Shown: piece by piece, positions 20,688-30,500 of the stretch
How the letters are laid out: each line of letters opens with the position of its first letter
How positions within the stretch are numbered: position 1 is the first letter of the stretch
Made by a program: the position numbers and the translations under genes
The notes under the pieces: generated by a model
The model's input: only the letters and a program-made list of their open reading frames with translations
Told to the model about the DNA's origin: nothing
Databases searched by the model: none
DNA from: Sipunculus nudus
Taxonomy: Eukaryota; Annelida; Sipuncula; Golfingiida; Sipunculidae
NCBI GenBank assembly: GCA_026874595.1
Contig: CM049312.1
Coordinates: forward strand, 53,201,429 to 53,265,428
Reading direction: 5' to 3'
Length of the DNA: 64,000 bases

Positions 20688-20774
20688 TGCTCCAGGTGAG
20701 GATCGAACTCACAACCTCCGCATGCCTTATATTGCTTATAAGTACGGCGCGCTAACCGATTGTGCCACTGGAGC
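20688..20774 (-). tRNA. tRNA-Ile(UAU) with a short intron
   Basis: The reverse strand starts GCTCCAGTGGC and ends CTCACCTGGAGCA, giving a full 7-bp acceptor stem (GCTCCAG/CTGGAGC) and discriminator A. The D-arm TGGCACAATCGGTTAGCGC and T-arm with GGTTCGATCC-type B box (GAGTTCGATCC) are intact. The anticodon loop CTTATAA gives anticodon UAU. An intron of about 13 bases follows position 37 (AGCAATATAAGGC), as is usual for animal tRNA-Ile(UAU) genes. Removing it leaves the stem CCGTA/TGCGG with one G-U pair. Confidence 0.93.
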
Positions 20775-20879
20775 AGCTGCACAAGCAGGCTGAATTAGAC
20801 CTATACAAAGACCAAATGATGCCATGCCAGTTACACCGCTCAGGCAATAACTAGGGTTTTTACGCCGCAGTTTTGCCTC

Positions 20880-21591
20880 TTCGGGTCCCCCCCCCCCTCT
20901 TTGCACTGAGGTCACCAGAACTGACACGCCAGCCAGCCAGGTCCGGCCCGCCCTCGCTGACCGTCCACCACTGGGGAATCCCCCAGGTATTCCCGGGAGC
21001 CTGAGCCTAGCAACCTGCCAGTTAGCCCATAAGAATGAACTCCTCAATTGCTTTTTTTCAGTGACTGACGCATTGTGGAAACCTGAAACCTGTTACGTCG
21101 ACGTCGGCGGTTACCTGCCAGTAATGTCCGAGCGTCATCGGCCTAACCCTGGACTATCGTAAGTCCTGCCCTGAGCCTTGTCCCTTTCGACCAGGTACAG
21201 TTTTCGTTCGATCGGAGCCTTCTCGGGAGCCTTCTCTGGTATTTGTGCCATCATGCTTGAGCCTTGTCCCTGCTGGTCCTGACCGGACCCCCGTTTTTTA
21301 CGACTTGGAGCCTTGTCCCTGATCCTTTCGGGATCCCCTTAACTTTTATCCATCAAACGGCTGGCTCTACAGGGCCTGGTTCCATACTGCCGGCAACAGG
21401 TTGACCTACTCTTCTATCGAAAAACAGTATGGGGTCTTTTACGTGCCCGTCACGGGACCGCCATTTTACGTCCTCATCCGATGGACGGCCCGTATTTTAC
21501 TTTTGCAGTCAGACGCTGCAGAGCTCCGCAGCCTTTCTACCCCTCCCCCACTTTCTCTAGTGGGGTGATGATACTGGGGTTCCGCTTAGGC
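20880..21591 (-). mobile_element. Degenerate LINE-like 3' region, interrupted by a DNA transposon
   Basis: GC-rich sequence unlike its surroundings. On the reverse strand it contains GATGAGGACGTAAAATGGCG and GGGCACGTAAAAGACCCC, similar to tails of invertebrate retroposons. Three copies of GAGCCTTGTCCCT occur at about 21174, 21260 and 21309. The element at 21597-23131 is inserted at its edge, and coding remnants resume at 23137. Confidence 0.45.
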
Positions 21592-21596
21592 CTACC

Positions 21597-22053
21597 CAGT
21601 GGCGGATCCAAGGGGGGCCCACCCGGCCCGGCCCCCCCCCCCCCCCTATTTTGCACAGAGCAGGGCACTTAACTATTAAGTACAGGCACATCTATCACAA
21701 GCTCACATGTAACATATCTGCCTGGAGCTGTCACTATAATTTGATATCTTATACCCTATAATCATGCCCTCATGATGTTCTACATACACAGGGACATTCC
21801 CCTTGACTATGAAAAAATTGTAGACATCTATGCTAACATGAAACCAAGACGCATGACCCTTCTGAATCCCATGGGTGACAACTAGAATTAAGCTTAGCGT
21901 TACATTAATGTGATGTATAAAATTAGCATAACAGACTTAGAAAAAACATGGCAAACTTAAAAAGTAAAGGGAGAATTATATGTTTTCTGTTATATTTAAC
22001 TGAAACTGTGAAAATTATACACCCACCTGTTAGAACAGAATAAGTGAATAACA

Positions 22054-22129
<76 letters not shown>

Positions 22130-23131
22130 TAATCAATAACAATGCTGTCCTGATGAGCTACAGCTTATCTTATAATAATAATATGTAAGTAATTTTCCTT
22201 TACTTAGTTTTATGAAACTTTTTTTGCAGTGGTCACCTGCAGATAATATTTTAATATTTTAGTGAATTTTGTATTCAAGGGAACAATGATTACAAATTTT
22301 GGTCATTTTATTCTATTATGTGAATGTTAAGAAGTTAATCTGACAGGTTAAGATTATCTTTAGGTTATCTTCGCCCAAGAGTTAACTTGGATAAACAGCT
22401 AGTGCTCCAAGAATATAATTCTACAACTTTGATACACAAAGGTAGTTGTCCTAGGCAGAGTTCTGCACAAGTAAAATTTGTCAGGCAGATATCAGTACCA
22501 TGGATATTAAGAAAATGTGTCAAAGATATCGACAATAGATTAATAAAAACTTTTTACACCATTTTTATGGCAATTATGTACCAGATATATTATATTCAGT
22601 CAAAGTTCTACATGTACATATTGATGGAGTACCAGTTCATGTGTCAAATAGACCTGACTATAGATGATCTTTGGGAGTCTATAGTAGGATATGTACAGCT
22701 GATTTGAAAATGTCATATTTTCCTCATATATAGAAATGTTGTATAGAATTAAAAAAAGGCCAGACCGTTTTTTCAGTTAAGAAACAACACAAACAGTATT
22801 TGGACAAGTGTAAAATTACATTTGAATCATTCAAATGGATTCATATACCACATCAGGAACATTCAGGCAAGTAAAAATGAAAGGGACTGTGGATATATTA
22901 TTATTATATTTTCAAGTTGTTGAGAGCAGTCATTTTAATTCTTACTCGTTGTGGCCTCTGGAAACTTATTTTATTGCCATGGTTTCATTCTACTTTTTAC
23001 TGCAGGAGAATAAATGCATCAATGACGTCCTTAAATTTTGTTACTTTTATATATCCTCCCCCCCCCCCCAACTCATATACCTAAATCCAGGACAGGGCCC
23101 CCCCTTTTTAAAATTTCTGGATCCGCCCCTG
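21597..23131. mobile_element. Non-autonomous DNA transposon, 1535 bp, 5-bp target duplication CTACC
   Basis: Terminal repeats are CAGTGGCGGATCC at the left and CAGGGGCGGATCC (inverse) at the right. The element is flanked by CTACC at 21592-21596 and 23132-23136. Inside lie poly-C/poly-G stretches next to both ends, a (TA)n tract at about 22061-22127 and AT-rich filler. The 106- and 114-codon ORFs show no transposase motif. CAGNGGCGGATCC ends are common in hAT-like elements, but these normally make 8-bp duplications, so the superfamily is unassigned. Confidence 0.8.
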
Positions 23132-23136
23132 CTACC

Positions 23137-23412
23137 ACTGATCTTTTGCCAGTCGAGCCACATTTTGAGGTCTTTATAGAACTTCTCTTGCTTCACCTTT
23201 TCGACATAGCCTTTGCTCAACCTTATAGAATGTGATCTCTAACATATTCTATTTCTGCCTTCTCGTGAAGCACAGATACTCGGGTTGGAGGCGGGAGTCT
23301 CAAGGCCTTAAGGCTTTGTTTTGAAGCCGTTGAAGTGTCTTAATGTGGTGCTCTTTGGCTGAGATTATAAGGACTATAGGACTTTGCAGCCGTACATCAT
23401 AACCGGTCTGAT
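23137..23412 (-). pseudogene. Non-LTR retrotransposon reverse transcriptase C-terminal fragment
   Basis: Read on the reverse strand, with frame changes, fragments such as MYGC, LSQRAPH, LQNKALR-like and HEKAEIEYVRDHI follow the order typical of the C-terminal part of LINE reverse transcriptases. It is broken by stops and frameshifts. It continues the debris at 20880-21591 across the inserted DNA transposon. Confidence 0.5.
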
Positions 23413-23413
23413 C

Positions 23414-23488
23414 CAGTTTATGAACTTATCACTGGCTAGGAAGGCTCGATGTAGAGGCTGTAGAGTCCAGTGATAAGTTCATAAACTG
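23414..23488. repeat. Perfect 22-bp inverted repeat with 31-bp loop
   Basis: CAGTTTATGAACTTATCACTGG at 23414-23435 has its exact reverse complement at 23467-23488. The pair would form a long hairpin. Confidence 0.92.
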
Positions 23489-23521
23489 CTTTTATATATA
23501 ATTTTAATTTCGCTTAATTTC

Positions 23522-23545
23522 GCTGTGATCAGTACTGATCACAGC
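23522..23545. repeat. Perfect 24-bp palindrome
   Basis: GCTGTGATCAGT followed directly by ACTGATCACAGC. It lies 33 bp beyond the hairpin at 23414-23488. Confidence 0.92.
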
Positions 23546-23708
23546 CCTTGACTATCATGTACAACTACAAGTAAGTTGTTTCTCTATTATAAATTTAATA
23601 AAGAGGTGGATCCTGGATTTGAGAAACGTAAGGTTTTGCTTTTCTCTACAAAAAAGACCTCAATTCAAATAATTTATGAAGGGGGGGGGGGGGAAGGGTT
23701 GGCTATAT

Positions 23709-24031
23709 TGTAATAAGAGGTACAATAAAATAGCTCCAGTTTGCGAGTCCTCTCGCGAAATATCAATACCAGTCATGCGAGCCCTCTCGCAAGCTATCAG
23801 TTACTGCCATGCGGGGTTTCCCGCGTCCGGACCCCACCCCGCCAGCCCACCAGTTTTGGATGTACCCTCGTGTCTGCACGGACGTAATCTGGTCGAGTTT
23901 CTCCCGCTGCGCCCTCCGGACAACGGAACATCTGAACGAACGCTATACTATTATAAACATTACTTTGACACATAAACTGTGACCCGCCGGACATTATATA
24001 CAATTGAACTGTTCATTACCATATTGTGTCA
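23709..24031 (+). repeat. 5' LTR of Ty3/gypsy element 1 (323 bp)
   Basis: Runs from TGTAATAAGAGG to ATATTGTGTCA and matches the 3' LTR at 32498-32820 except for three substitutions (by eye, 99.1% identity). ATAT precedes it and follows the 3' LTR, so a 4-bp target duplication is likely, though AT-rich sequence weakens this. Confidence 0.95.
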
Positions 24032-24033
24032 AC

Positions 24034-24050
24034 TGGTACCAGAAGTGGGG
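24034..24050 (+). other. Primer binding site, tRNA-Leu type
   Basis: TGGTACCAGAAGTGGGG starts two bases after the LTR and is complementary, with one mismatch, to the 3' end of animal tRNA-Leu(UAA) (CCCCACTCCTGGTACCA). Confidence 0.8.
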
Positions 24051-25895
24051 TGATAAAAAAATCTCAGGAAATATAAAAAGAAATCAACGGTAGGCCAGCG
24101 ACCTGGTGAGTAGGTCTACTTTTGCATGAGAAGTTTATATCACCTTATTTATAAAGCTTCTTAAGCGAAATCGTTCGCTACGAAACAACTTGCGAATTAA
24201 TTTCGCGAGACGTAACAAGTGATTAAAGCTCCAGCAGCGAAAAATCATTCGCTGAACGGACTAAAGCTACTGATACAGCAGCATGAAAACTCGCCCTAAC
24301 GGGGGTATATCCGCCACAAAGTTTCATTAGTGTTGGCCAATATCTCGCCACCGTTGTACATTTATAATAAAAAGTTAAATCTGATATAATTCTGGGACCT
24401 AAAACAAACAATACTAAGCACTCAGTGGATATAACGGGCTTTGTGAAGTGTACGGCAGGGGTATCAACATTCCGCTAGCTTCAAGTTAACGCGAGAAGCA
24501 AACTCGCTATCATCAACATTCTGTCCTGACAAAAACAATCAGTGAGACGTTGGACAGCCGTCTGACCTGCAGGCGAAGGGCCGGCGACGATACACAGCAC
24601 ACCGCGAAGGCCATACGCAGCCAAGTTCAGCGTAGACGAGATAACGGTACTATAGTACTTAATGGCCCCGACATTTCTGTGACAAGTGACTGTTCGTACG
24701 TCGGGCCGTGTCAAGGGTTACTTTGACTGCGTCTGTTGTATACAAAAGCGTGAGATCTGCCTTCCGGCACTGGAAAGTGCGAGTTAACGAGATTACTGTG
24801 TTGACATTGCTCGGTACGACCGCCCCCTCCCCTGGCGAAACCGCACACAGAAAACATTGTAACGTTAGACTCGCTGTGACGTGCGGACCTTCCTCTTTAG
24901 AAGACAAAAAGTTGATCGATAGTGAATAAATTTGATTGTGTAAATTAGCTTTGATCAGTTGATCATTTGATTGATTTGATTGATTTTTTATTGATTAATC
25001 AAACTGAATTCGGCTGAAATTTGTTGATTATGAATTGCATTAATTAATTGGATTAATTAATCTTTAATTAATTGGTTAATTGTTCTTGAATTAATTAATT
25101 AGATTGATTGGAATAAGTTATTGTTCGATTGATTTTTGATCAATTAATTGGATCTGATTGATTAATTTTTAATTAATCGATTTATTGATTTTAGGTTGAT
25201 TGATTAAATTGGATTAATTAAAATTTAAATTAAATGATTGATTGATCTTGGATTGGTTCATTAGACTGATGTGAATAAGTTATTGTTCGATTGATTTTTG
25301 ATCAATTGATTGGATCTGATTGATTAATTTTTAATTAATCGATTTATTGATTTTAGATTGATTGTTTAGATTGGGTTATTTGATTTTTAAATGTTTAATT
25401 GAATGATTTTGCATAAATTAATTGAATTGAATTGATCTGAATAGATTGATTAATTTTAATTAGTTCATTATTTTTTTTATTAATTGATTTTATTGATTTA
25501 TTCACTTTTATTTATTCGTCTTCATTTCTTGAAAAATTGATAATTTGGCATCTACAAAATCCTTACGGTTGCTTATAGGTGCTATTCTGTGCTTTCCTCG
25601 AGTGAATTGTTTCATGTCCACTCCCTGCTGAATACATCGTTTAGTGCACTCAGTTGACCGTTTGGCGTCATTCACATCATCCAGTAACAAGTATATTTGT
25701 TTGGTAATAGCATTGTAGTGCGCAAGTAAAATCAAACTTGAAGAAATTCCGTCAATAAATAAATCAACACTCTTTATTAATTCCATCATCATTATTGTAA
25801 AGCAACCAAGTAAAATTTTATATTTTTGATTGGCGACTTTGGCAAGCAACAGTGAGCAACAGTGAGTGTTTCGATCGTCAGTTATAATAATCAAA
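24051..25895 (+). other. Long 5' leader of Ty3/gypsy element 1
   Basis: This 1.8-kb stretch separates the primer site from gag. Its first 850 bases are CpG-containing and of mixed composition. About 24930-25510 is a low-complexity tract dominated by GATTGATT and ATTAATTAATTGG words. Reverse-strand ORFs of 77-139 codons show no domain and I treat them as chance. Confidence 0.7.
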
Positions 25896-27248
25896 ATGCC
25901 AGGGGGAAAAAACCGGAAACAGGACAATACCCATGATGATCATTCATCAGCCCACCAGGAGGCAGCAGCAGAGGGTGGTGCTCATGACCAGGCAGTAGGC
26001 GGTGAGCTAGAAACCGGTATGGCTGATGTCCTGCTTGCTCTTAGGCAGATAATGGAGGGGCAACGACAAGCCCAGAAGCGACAAACAGCATTGCTCCAGG
26101 AAACTCAGGCTGCAATGTTGAGCCGTTTGGATGCCCTCCAACTATCGTCACAAGCGCCTCCAGAAGGCCCTCGCCCTGAAGACCATGAACGAGAGCCACT
26201 AGGTGCCGCTGCCCCAGATCTCCAAACGCCCCAAGAACCTACGTTTTTCCGAACTTACCTTTCTGAAATACGCGCCGATTGGGAACATCCTGATCGGGTC
26301 CATGGAGGACGAGACACGGACCAGCGGAGGTCTGTTCCGGCTAACATGGAGGATCAAGTTGGGCCAAATCCGGACCTAAGATCTCCAACAAGAGGTCGGA
26401 TGACCACTAATGTGAGAGATCCGTACGGGTTCCATGGCCTGGATGACGACATGCCACCACCCCTCAGAACTGACAATGACCTTGAGCGGCAGCTTCGGGT
26501 CATTGAGCAAAGAGAAAGAGCGGCTGGCCCTCGACGCCCAAGGCCTCGAGAACGTGCCAGAGCTCATGATCATGAGACCAGGACAAGGGGTATCGAGACA
26601 CATACTCCGAAAAATGAACCACCACGAGCAAAATTACCAATGTTCGATGGTAAGGATGACTGGGAGGCCTTCATCATGTCCTTCGAGAGAACAGCTCGAC
26701 GGTATGAATGGGGTCCATATGAGAAGGCAGACCGACTGCAAGAAAGTTTACGTGGGAGTGCCCTGCGATACATAAGCCTATTGCCAGGGGGAATTCCAGA
26801 GGAGTACGAACAACTCCGTCAGTACCTGGCTCAAAGGTTCGGTCGCCGGGAACCCCCCTCAACTGCAAGGCACAAGTTGGACGAATACCGACAGGGGAGT
26901 GAAAGCACGGCAGAGTACGCAGAAGAGGTGCGACGTATGGTTAGCATTGCTTACCAGGGAGTGGACCTCGCGATGCAAGAACAACTCGCCGCAGATTACT
27001 TCCTGCGAGGGTACAAGAATGCCCGGCTGGCATATGATGTAATGAACCAAAGGCCAGCCACCCTGTCGGAAACACTCGACCTCATCGACGCTTACCAGCA
27101 TCACTACAAAGCGACGATAGGTAGGGCCCATGATAATGTTCGAGGTCGTACTCGACGTGTCTCCTGGGCAGAAGACCCACACCAGGCAACGGAAGGGGTC
27201 GATTCCTCTGAGAATAGTCTCCGGAAGAAGCTGGATGCAGGGTTTTAA
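25896..27248 (+). CDS. Gag of Ty3/gypsy element 1 (matrix/capsid part, ends at an in-frame TAA)
   Basis: Begins at ATG 25896 (MPGGKNRKQDNTHDD); the ORF is open slightly further upstream. The first ~225 residues are hydrophilic, rich in Arg/Glu/Gln and coiled-coil-like. Residues about 250-410 form a retrotransposon Gag capsid-like domain (WEAFIMSFERTARRYEW, GSALRYISLLPGG, YLAQRF, YFLRGYKNARLAYDVM). The TAA at 27246-27248 is followed in the same frame by the nucleocapsid part, so Gag appears split by a single nonsense codon. Confidence 0.85.
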   Translation: MPGGKNRKQDNTHDDHSSAHQEAAAEGGAHDQAVGGELETGMADVLLALRQIMEGQRQAQKRQTALLQETQAAMLSRLDALQLSSQAPPEGPRPEDHEREPLGAAAPDLQTPQEPTFFRTYLSEIRADWEHPDRVHGGRDTDQRRSVPANMEDQVGPNPDLRSPTRGRMTTNVRDPYGFHGLDDDMPPPLRTDNDLERQLRVIEQRERAAGPRRPRPRERARAHDHETRTRGIETHTPKNEPPRAKLPMFDGKDDWEAFIMSFERTARRYEWGPYEKADRLQESLRGSALRYISLLPGGIPEEYEQLRQYLAQRFGRREPPSTARHKLDEYRQGSESTAEYAEEVRRMVSIAYQGVDLAMQEQLAADYFLRGYKNARLAYDVMNQRPATLSETLDLIDAYQHHYKATIGRAHDNVRGRTRRVSWAEDPHQATEGVDSSENSLRKKLDAGF

Positions 27249-27539
27249 AAAAGAAACGAGACCCTGAGTGAAAGCCTGGATCACAAAATGAAACATCTGT
27301 GGGCGAAAATAGAGGAAAAGCTGTCGCACAACCATGGCCGGGATATGAAACGTCAGGACTCCAGGAACAATGGCGCTAGGAGAAGTCCCAGCCCATTTGC
27401 CAGACGATCCAGGACCCCGAGCCCAAAGAACTTACGGGAGGTGGAGTGCTTTCGCTGTGGTCAACAAGGACATTACCAAAGGGATTGTCCCATGCAACGC
27501 ACTCCGACCCCCCTGTGCCACACACCTTCGGAAAACTAA
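27249..27539 (+). CDS. Gag nucleocapsid part of Ty3/gypsy element 1, downstream of the in-frame stop
   Basis: In the same frame as gag, it contains an Arg/Ser-rich segment (RRSPSPFARRSRTPSPK) and a CCHC zinc knuckle, CFRCGQQGHYQRDC. It ends at TAA 27537-27539. The pol frame is -1 relative to this and overlaps from 27446, so pol is probably reached by a -1 frameshift. I see no textbook slippery heptamer; GGAAAAC just before the stop is the nearest thing. Confidence 0.75.
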   Translation, partial: KRNETLSESLDHKMKHLWAKIEEKLSHNHGRDMKRQDSRNNGARRSPSPFARRSRTPSPKNLREVECFRCGQQGHYQRDCPMQRTPTPLCHTPSEN

Positions 27540-30500
27540 CAGAGGCCAGATCTGAACACACGGATCTGGCCGGAAATGACTCATCCATTCATGAAGAGGG
27601 CCTCTTGATCAGCATTGGGAGAACAGAACGCCATGGACCAACCATTCTCCTCCCCTTACTGATCAATGATAATGAAGTTGATGCTACAGTAGACACCGGC
27701 GCAGAAGTGACTGTTGTATCCGAAGAGTTTTTCAAATTATGCACGCATGGCAAGCGTGAAAGTAGTGGCGAGACAGTTTTATTGACAAATGCTGAGAAAG
27801 ATAACATCATGAAAGCCAAGAAGGGAATATGTATGACGTTTCAGTTGGGGACCACCAAGATAGAATGGAATGTGTATGTGGCACCCATTCGCGATGATGT
27901 CCTCTTAGGACTTGATCTATTACAAGAGGCTGATATAACCATCCAAGCGCGAGGGAGTGTGTTCATCAAGGGGAAACCTTTACCCAGTCGAGTCATACTC
28001 GAAAAGGGAAGGTCATTTGATATCGCAAATGTGTGCCTTACTGAAAAACTACATCTGGAACCAGGGATGGAATACCTTGTCACTGGATCAGTAAACCGAA
28101 TTGTAGAAGGTCGAGAGGCGGTAATGGAACCCGTTACAAATAGGGATAAAATCTACATTGCCAGTACCTTAGTTAATACTGCGCCACATATTCCCGTCAG
28201 AATTTGCAACATCTCCGATCAGCAGGTTACACTGACAAAGGGAACCCCCCTTGGACATCTGGTAGAAGCTGGAGTGTGCCACACGCCTAAAACCTCAAAT
28301 GACAGACGAACAGCATATACTGAGGACCTGCCCGTAATACAAAGGGTCGAAACAGGCACTTCAAATGACCTACCAACACATCTACAAATCCTTTACAAGA
28401 ACGCTAGTAATAACCTCTGTGAAGAGCAGCGAGCGAAGCTCGCCGGGTTATTACTACAGTACCAGGATGTGTTTGCCTCTAACGATCTTGATCTCGGGTG
28501 TTTTACGGCTGTAAAACATCAAGTACCAACGGGAGATGCACCGCCGATACGACAACCACCCAGAAGAACGCCTATTAGTTTTCAAGGGGAGGAAGAACAA
28601 CACTTGCAGTCGATGCTCGATGCAGGAATAGTTGTACCATCAACCTCTCCCTGGAGCTCTCCGGTCTGCTTGGTGAGAAAGAAAGACGGTGGGGTGAGGT
28701 GGTGTATAGATTACCGGCGTCTTAATGAGGTCACCGTAAAAGATGCCTACCCATTGCCCAAAATAGAAGAATGCCTAGATACCCTGAGAGATTCAACACT
28801 CTTCTCCTGTCTCGACCTACAAAGCGGTTACTGGCAGATTGAAATTCAACCGGAACACCGAGAGAAGACCGCATTCATCACAAAATGGGGCCTATATGAG
28901 TATGTCCGAATGCCATTCGGTCTGAGCTCAGCACCGGGAACCTTCCAACGTGCGATGGATCTCGTGCTTCAGGGACTTAAATGGGACATTTTGTTGGTGT
29001 ACCTGGACGATGTTATCATACTTGGCCGTAGCTTCGAGGAACATCTCGAAAGGCTCGCCATGGTTTTCAAACGATTAAGGGAGTTTAACCTAAAACTAAA
29101 ACCCCGAAAATGTCAACTCTTACAAGAAGAAGTCACGTTCTTGGGACATCTCATAAGTAGCGAAGGCATTCGCACTAATCCATCACAAGTTACAAGAGTC
29201 GAAGACTGGCCAGTCCCTACAACAGTCAAGGATCTTCAGGCATTTCTTGGTGTCTGTAACTACTATCGGAAGTTCATCAGAGGATTTGCTGAGATCGCAG
29301 GACCATTGCATGAACTTCTCGGCAAAGGCATGAGGTTCAGCTGGGGTGGTGAACAACAAAAGGCTTTTGAAGATCTGAAGCAAAATCTGGCAGGTGCCCC
29401 AATACTGGTCTATCCGGATCCAGACAAAGCGTTCCTTCTAGACACTGACTCGTCTAATACAAGTATCGGTGCTGTCCTCTCTCAAATCCAAGAGGGGAAG
29501 GAGAAGGTAGTTGCTTTTGCAAGCTGGAGGTTGGAACCAGCACATCGACGTTACTGTGCAACCAGACGAGAGCTTCTCGCAATTATCAAAGCAGTGCAGC
29601 ATTTCAGACATTACCTGTTGGGTAAAACATTCCTAGTAAGGACAGACCACAATAGCCTTACCTGGCTTTTTCGTTTCAAAGCCCCTCAAGGTCAGCTTGC
29701 ACGCTGGCTAGAGTACCTCAGTCAGTATGACTTCGTGCTTCAACACAGAGAAGGCAAAAGACATGGTAATGCAGACGGCTTAAGTCGTATGGGACTGGGC
29801 GCTAAAGAGCCAGAATGTGATTGCTACCAAGCAGGCAAGGATCTAACATCCCTCCCATGTGGTGGTTGCAAATACTGTTCAAAGATCCATGGACAATGGG
29901 AGAAATTTGACACCGACGTCGATGATGTAGCTCCTTTGTCGGTAAAAGCATTGACAAGAGCTAGTTCAAGCAAGGCGCCAGCAGACCTCTCAGATATCAG
30001 CTCTAACTGGACTCTACAAAATAGCAACTCTGAGCTCGAACAAAAGCAGCGCACTGACAAAGATCTGTCGCTAGTGCATATGTGGAAAGATAAAGGTGAA
30101 TTACCGCCAAAAGAAGAAGTTCTACTCGAAAGTCCAGCAGCGAGAAGTTACTGGCTAAGTTGGCCGCAAATCACTAGAAAAGATGGCGTGTTGTACTATC
30201 AATGGACAGATGTTGTGAATAACAAGACCATACTAAAACTCATGGTGCCGTTAAACATGAGACAAGAACTTGTTCAAGCATGTCACGATCCTGTAAACGC
30301 AGGACACCCTGGAACTGAAAAAACACTCCAGAAAGTGAAACAAAGATACTACTGGTATGGTATGACCTCTTACGTAAAGTTGTATGTGAAAAGATGCCAT
30401 GTTTGCTCTGTGAACAAGAAAGAATGTCATGCAAAGCGAGCCGCTTTGCAAAAGTACCATGCTGGATCACCAATGGATCGCATACACATGGACTTCCTAG

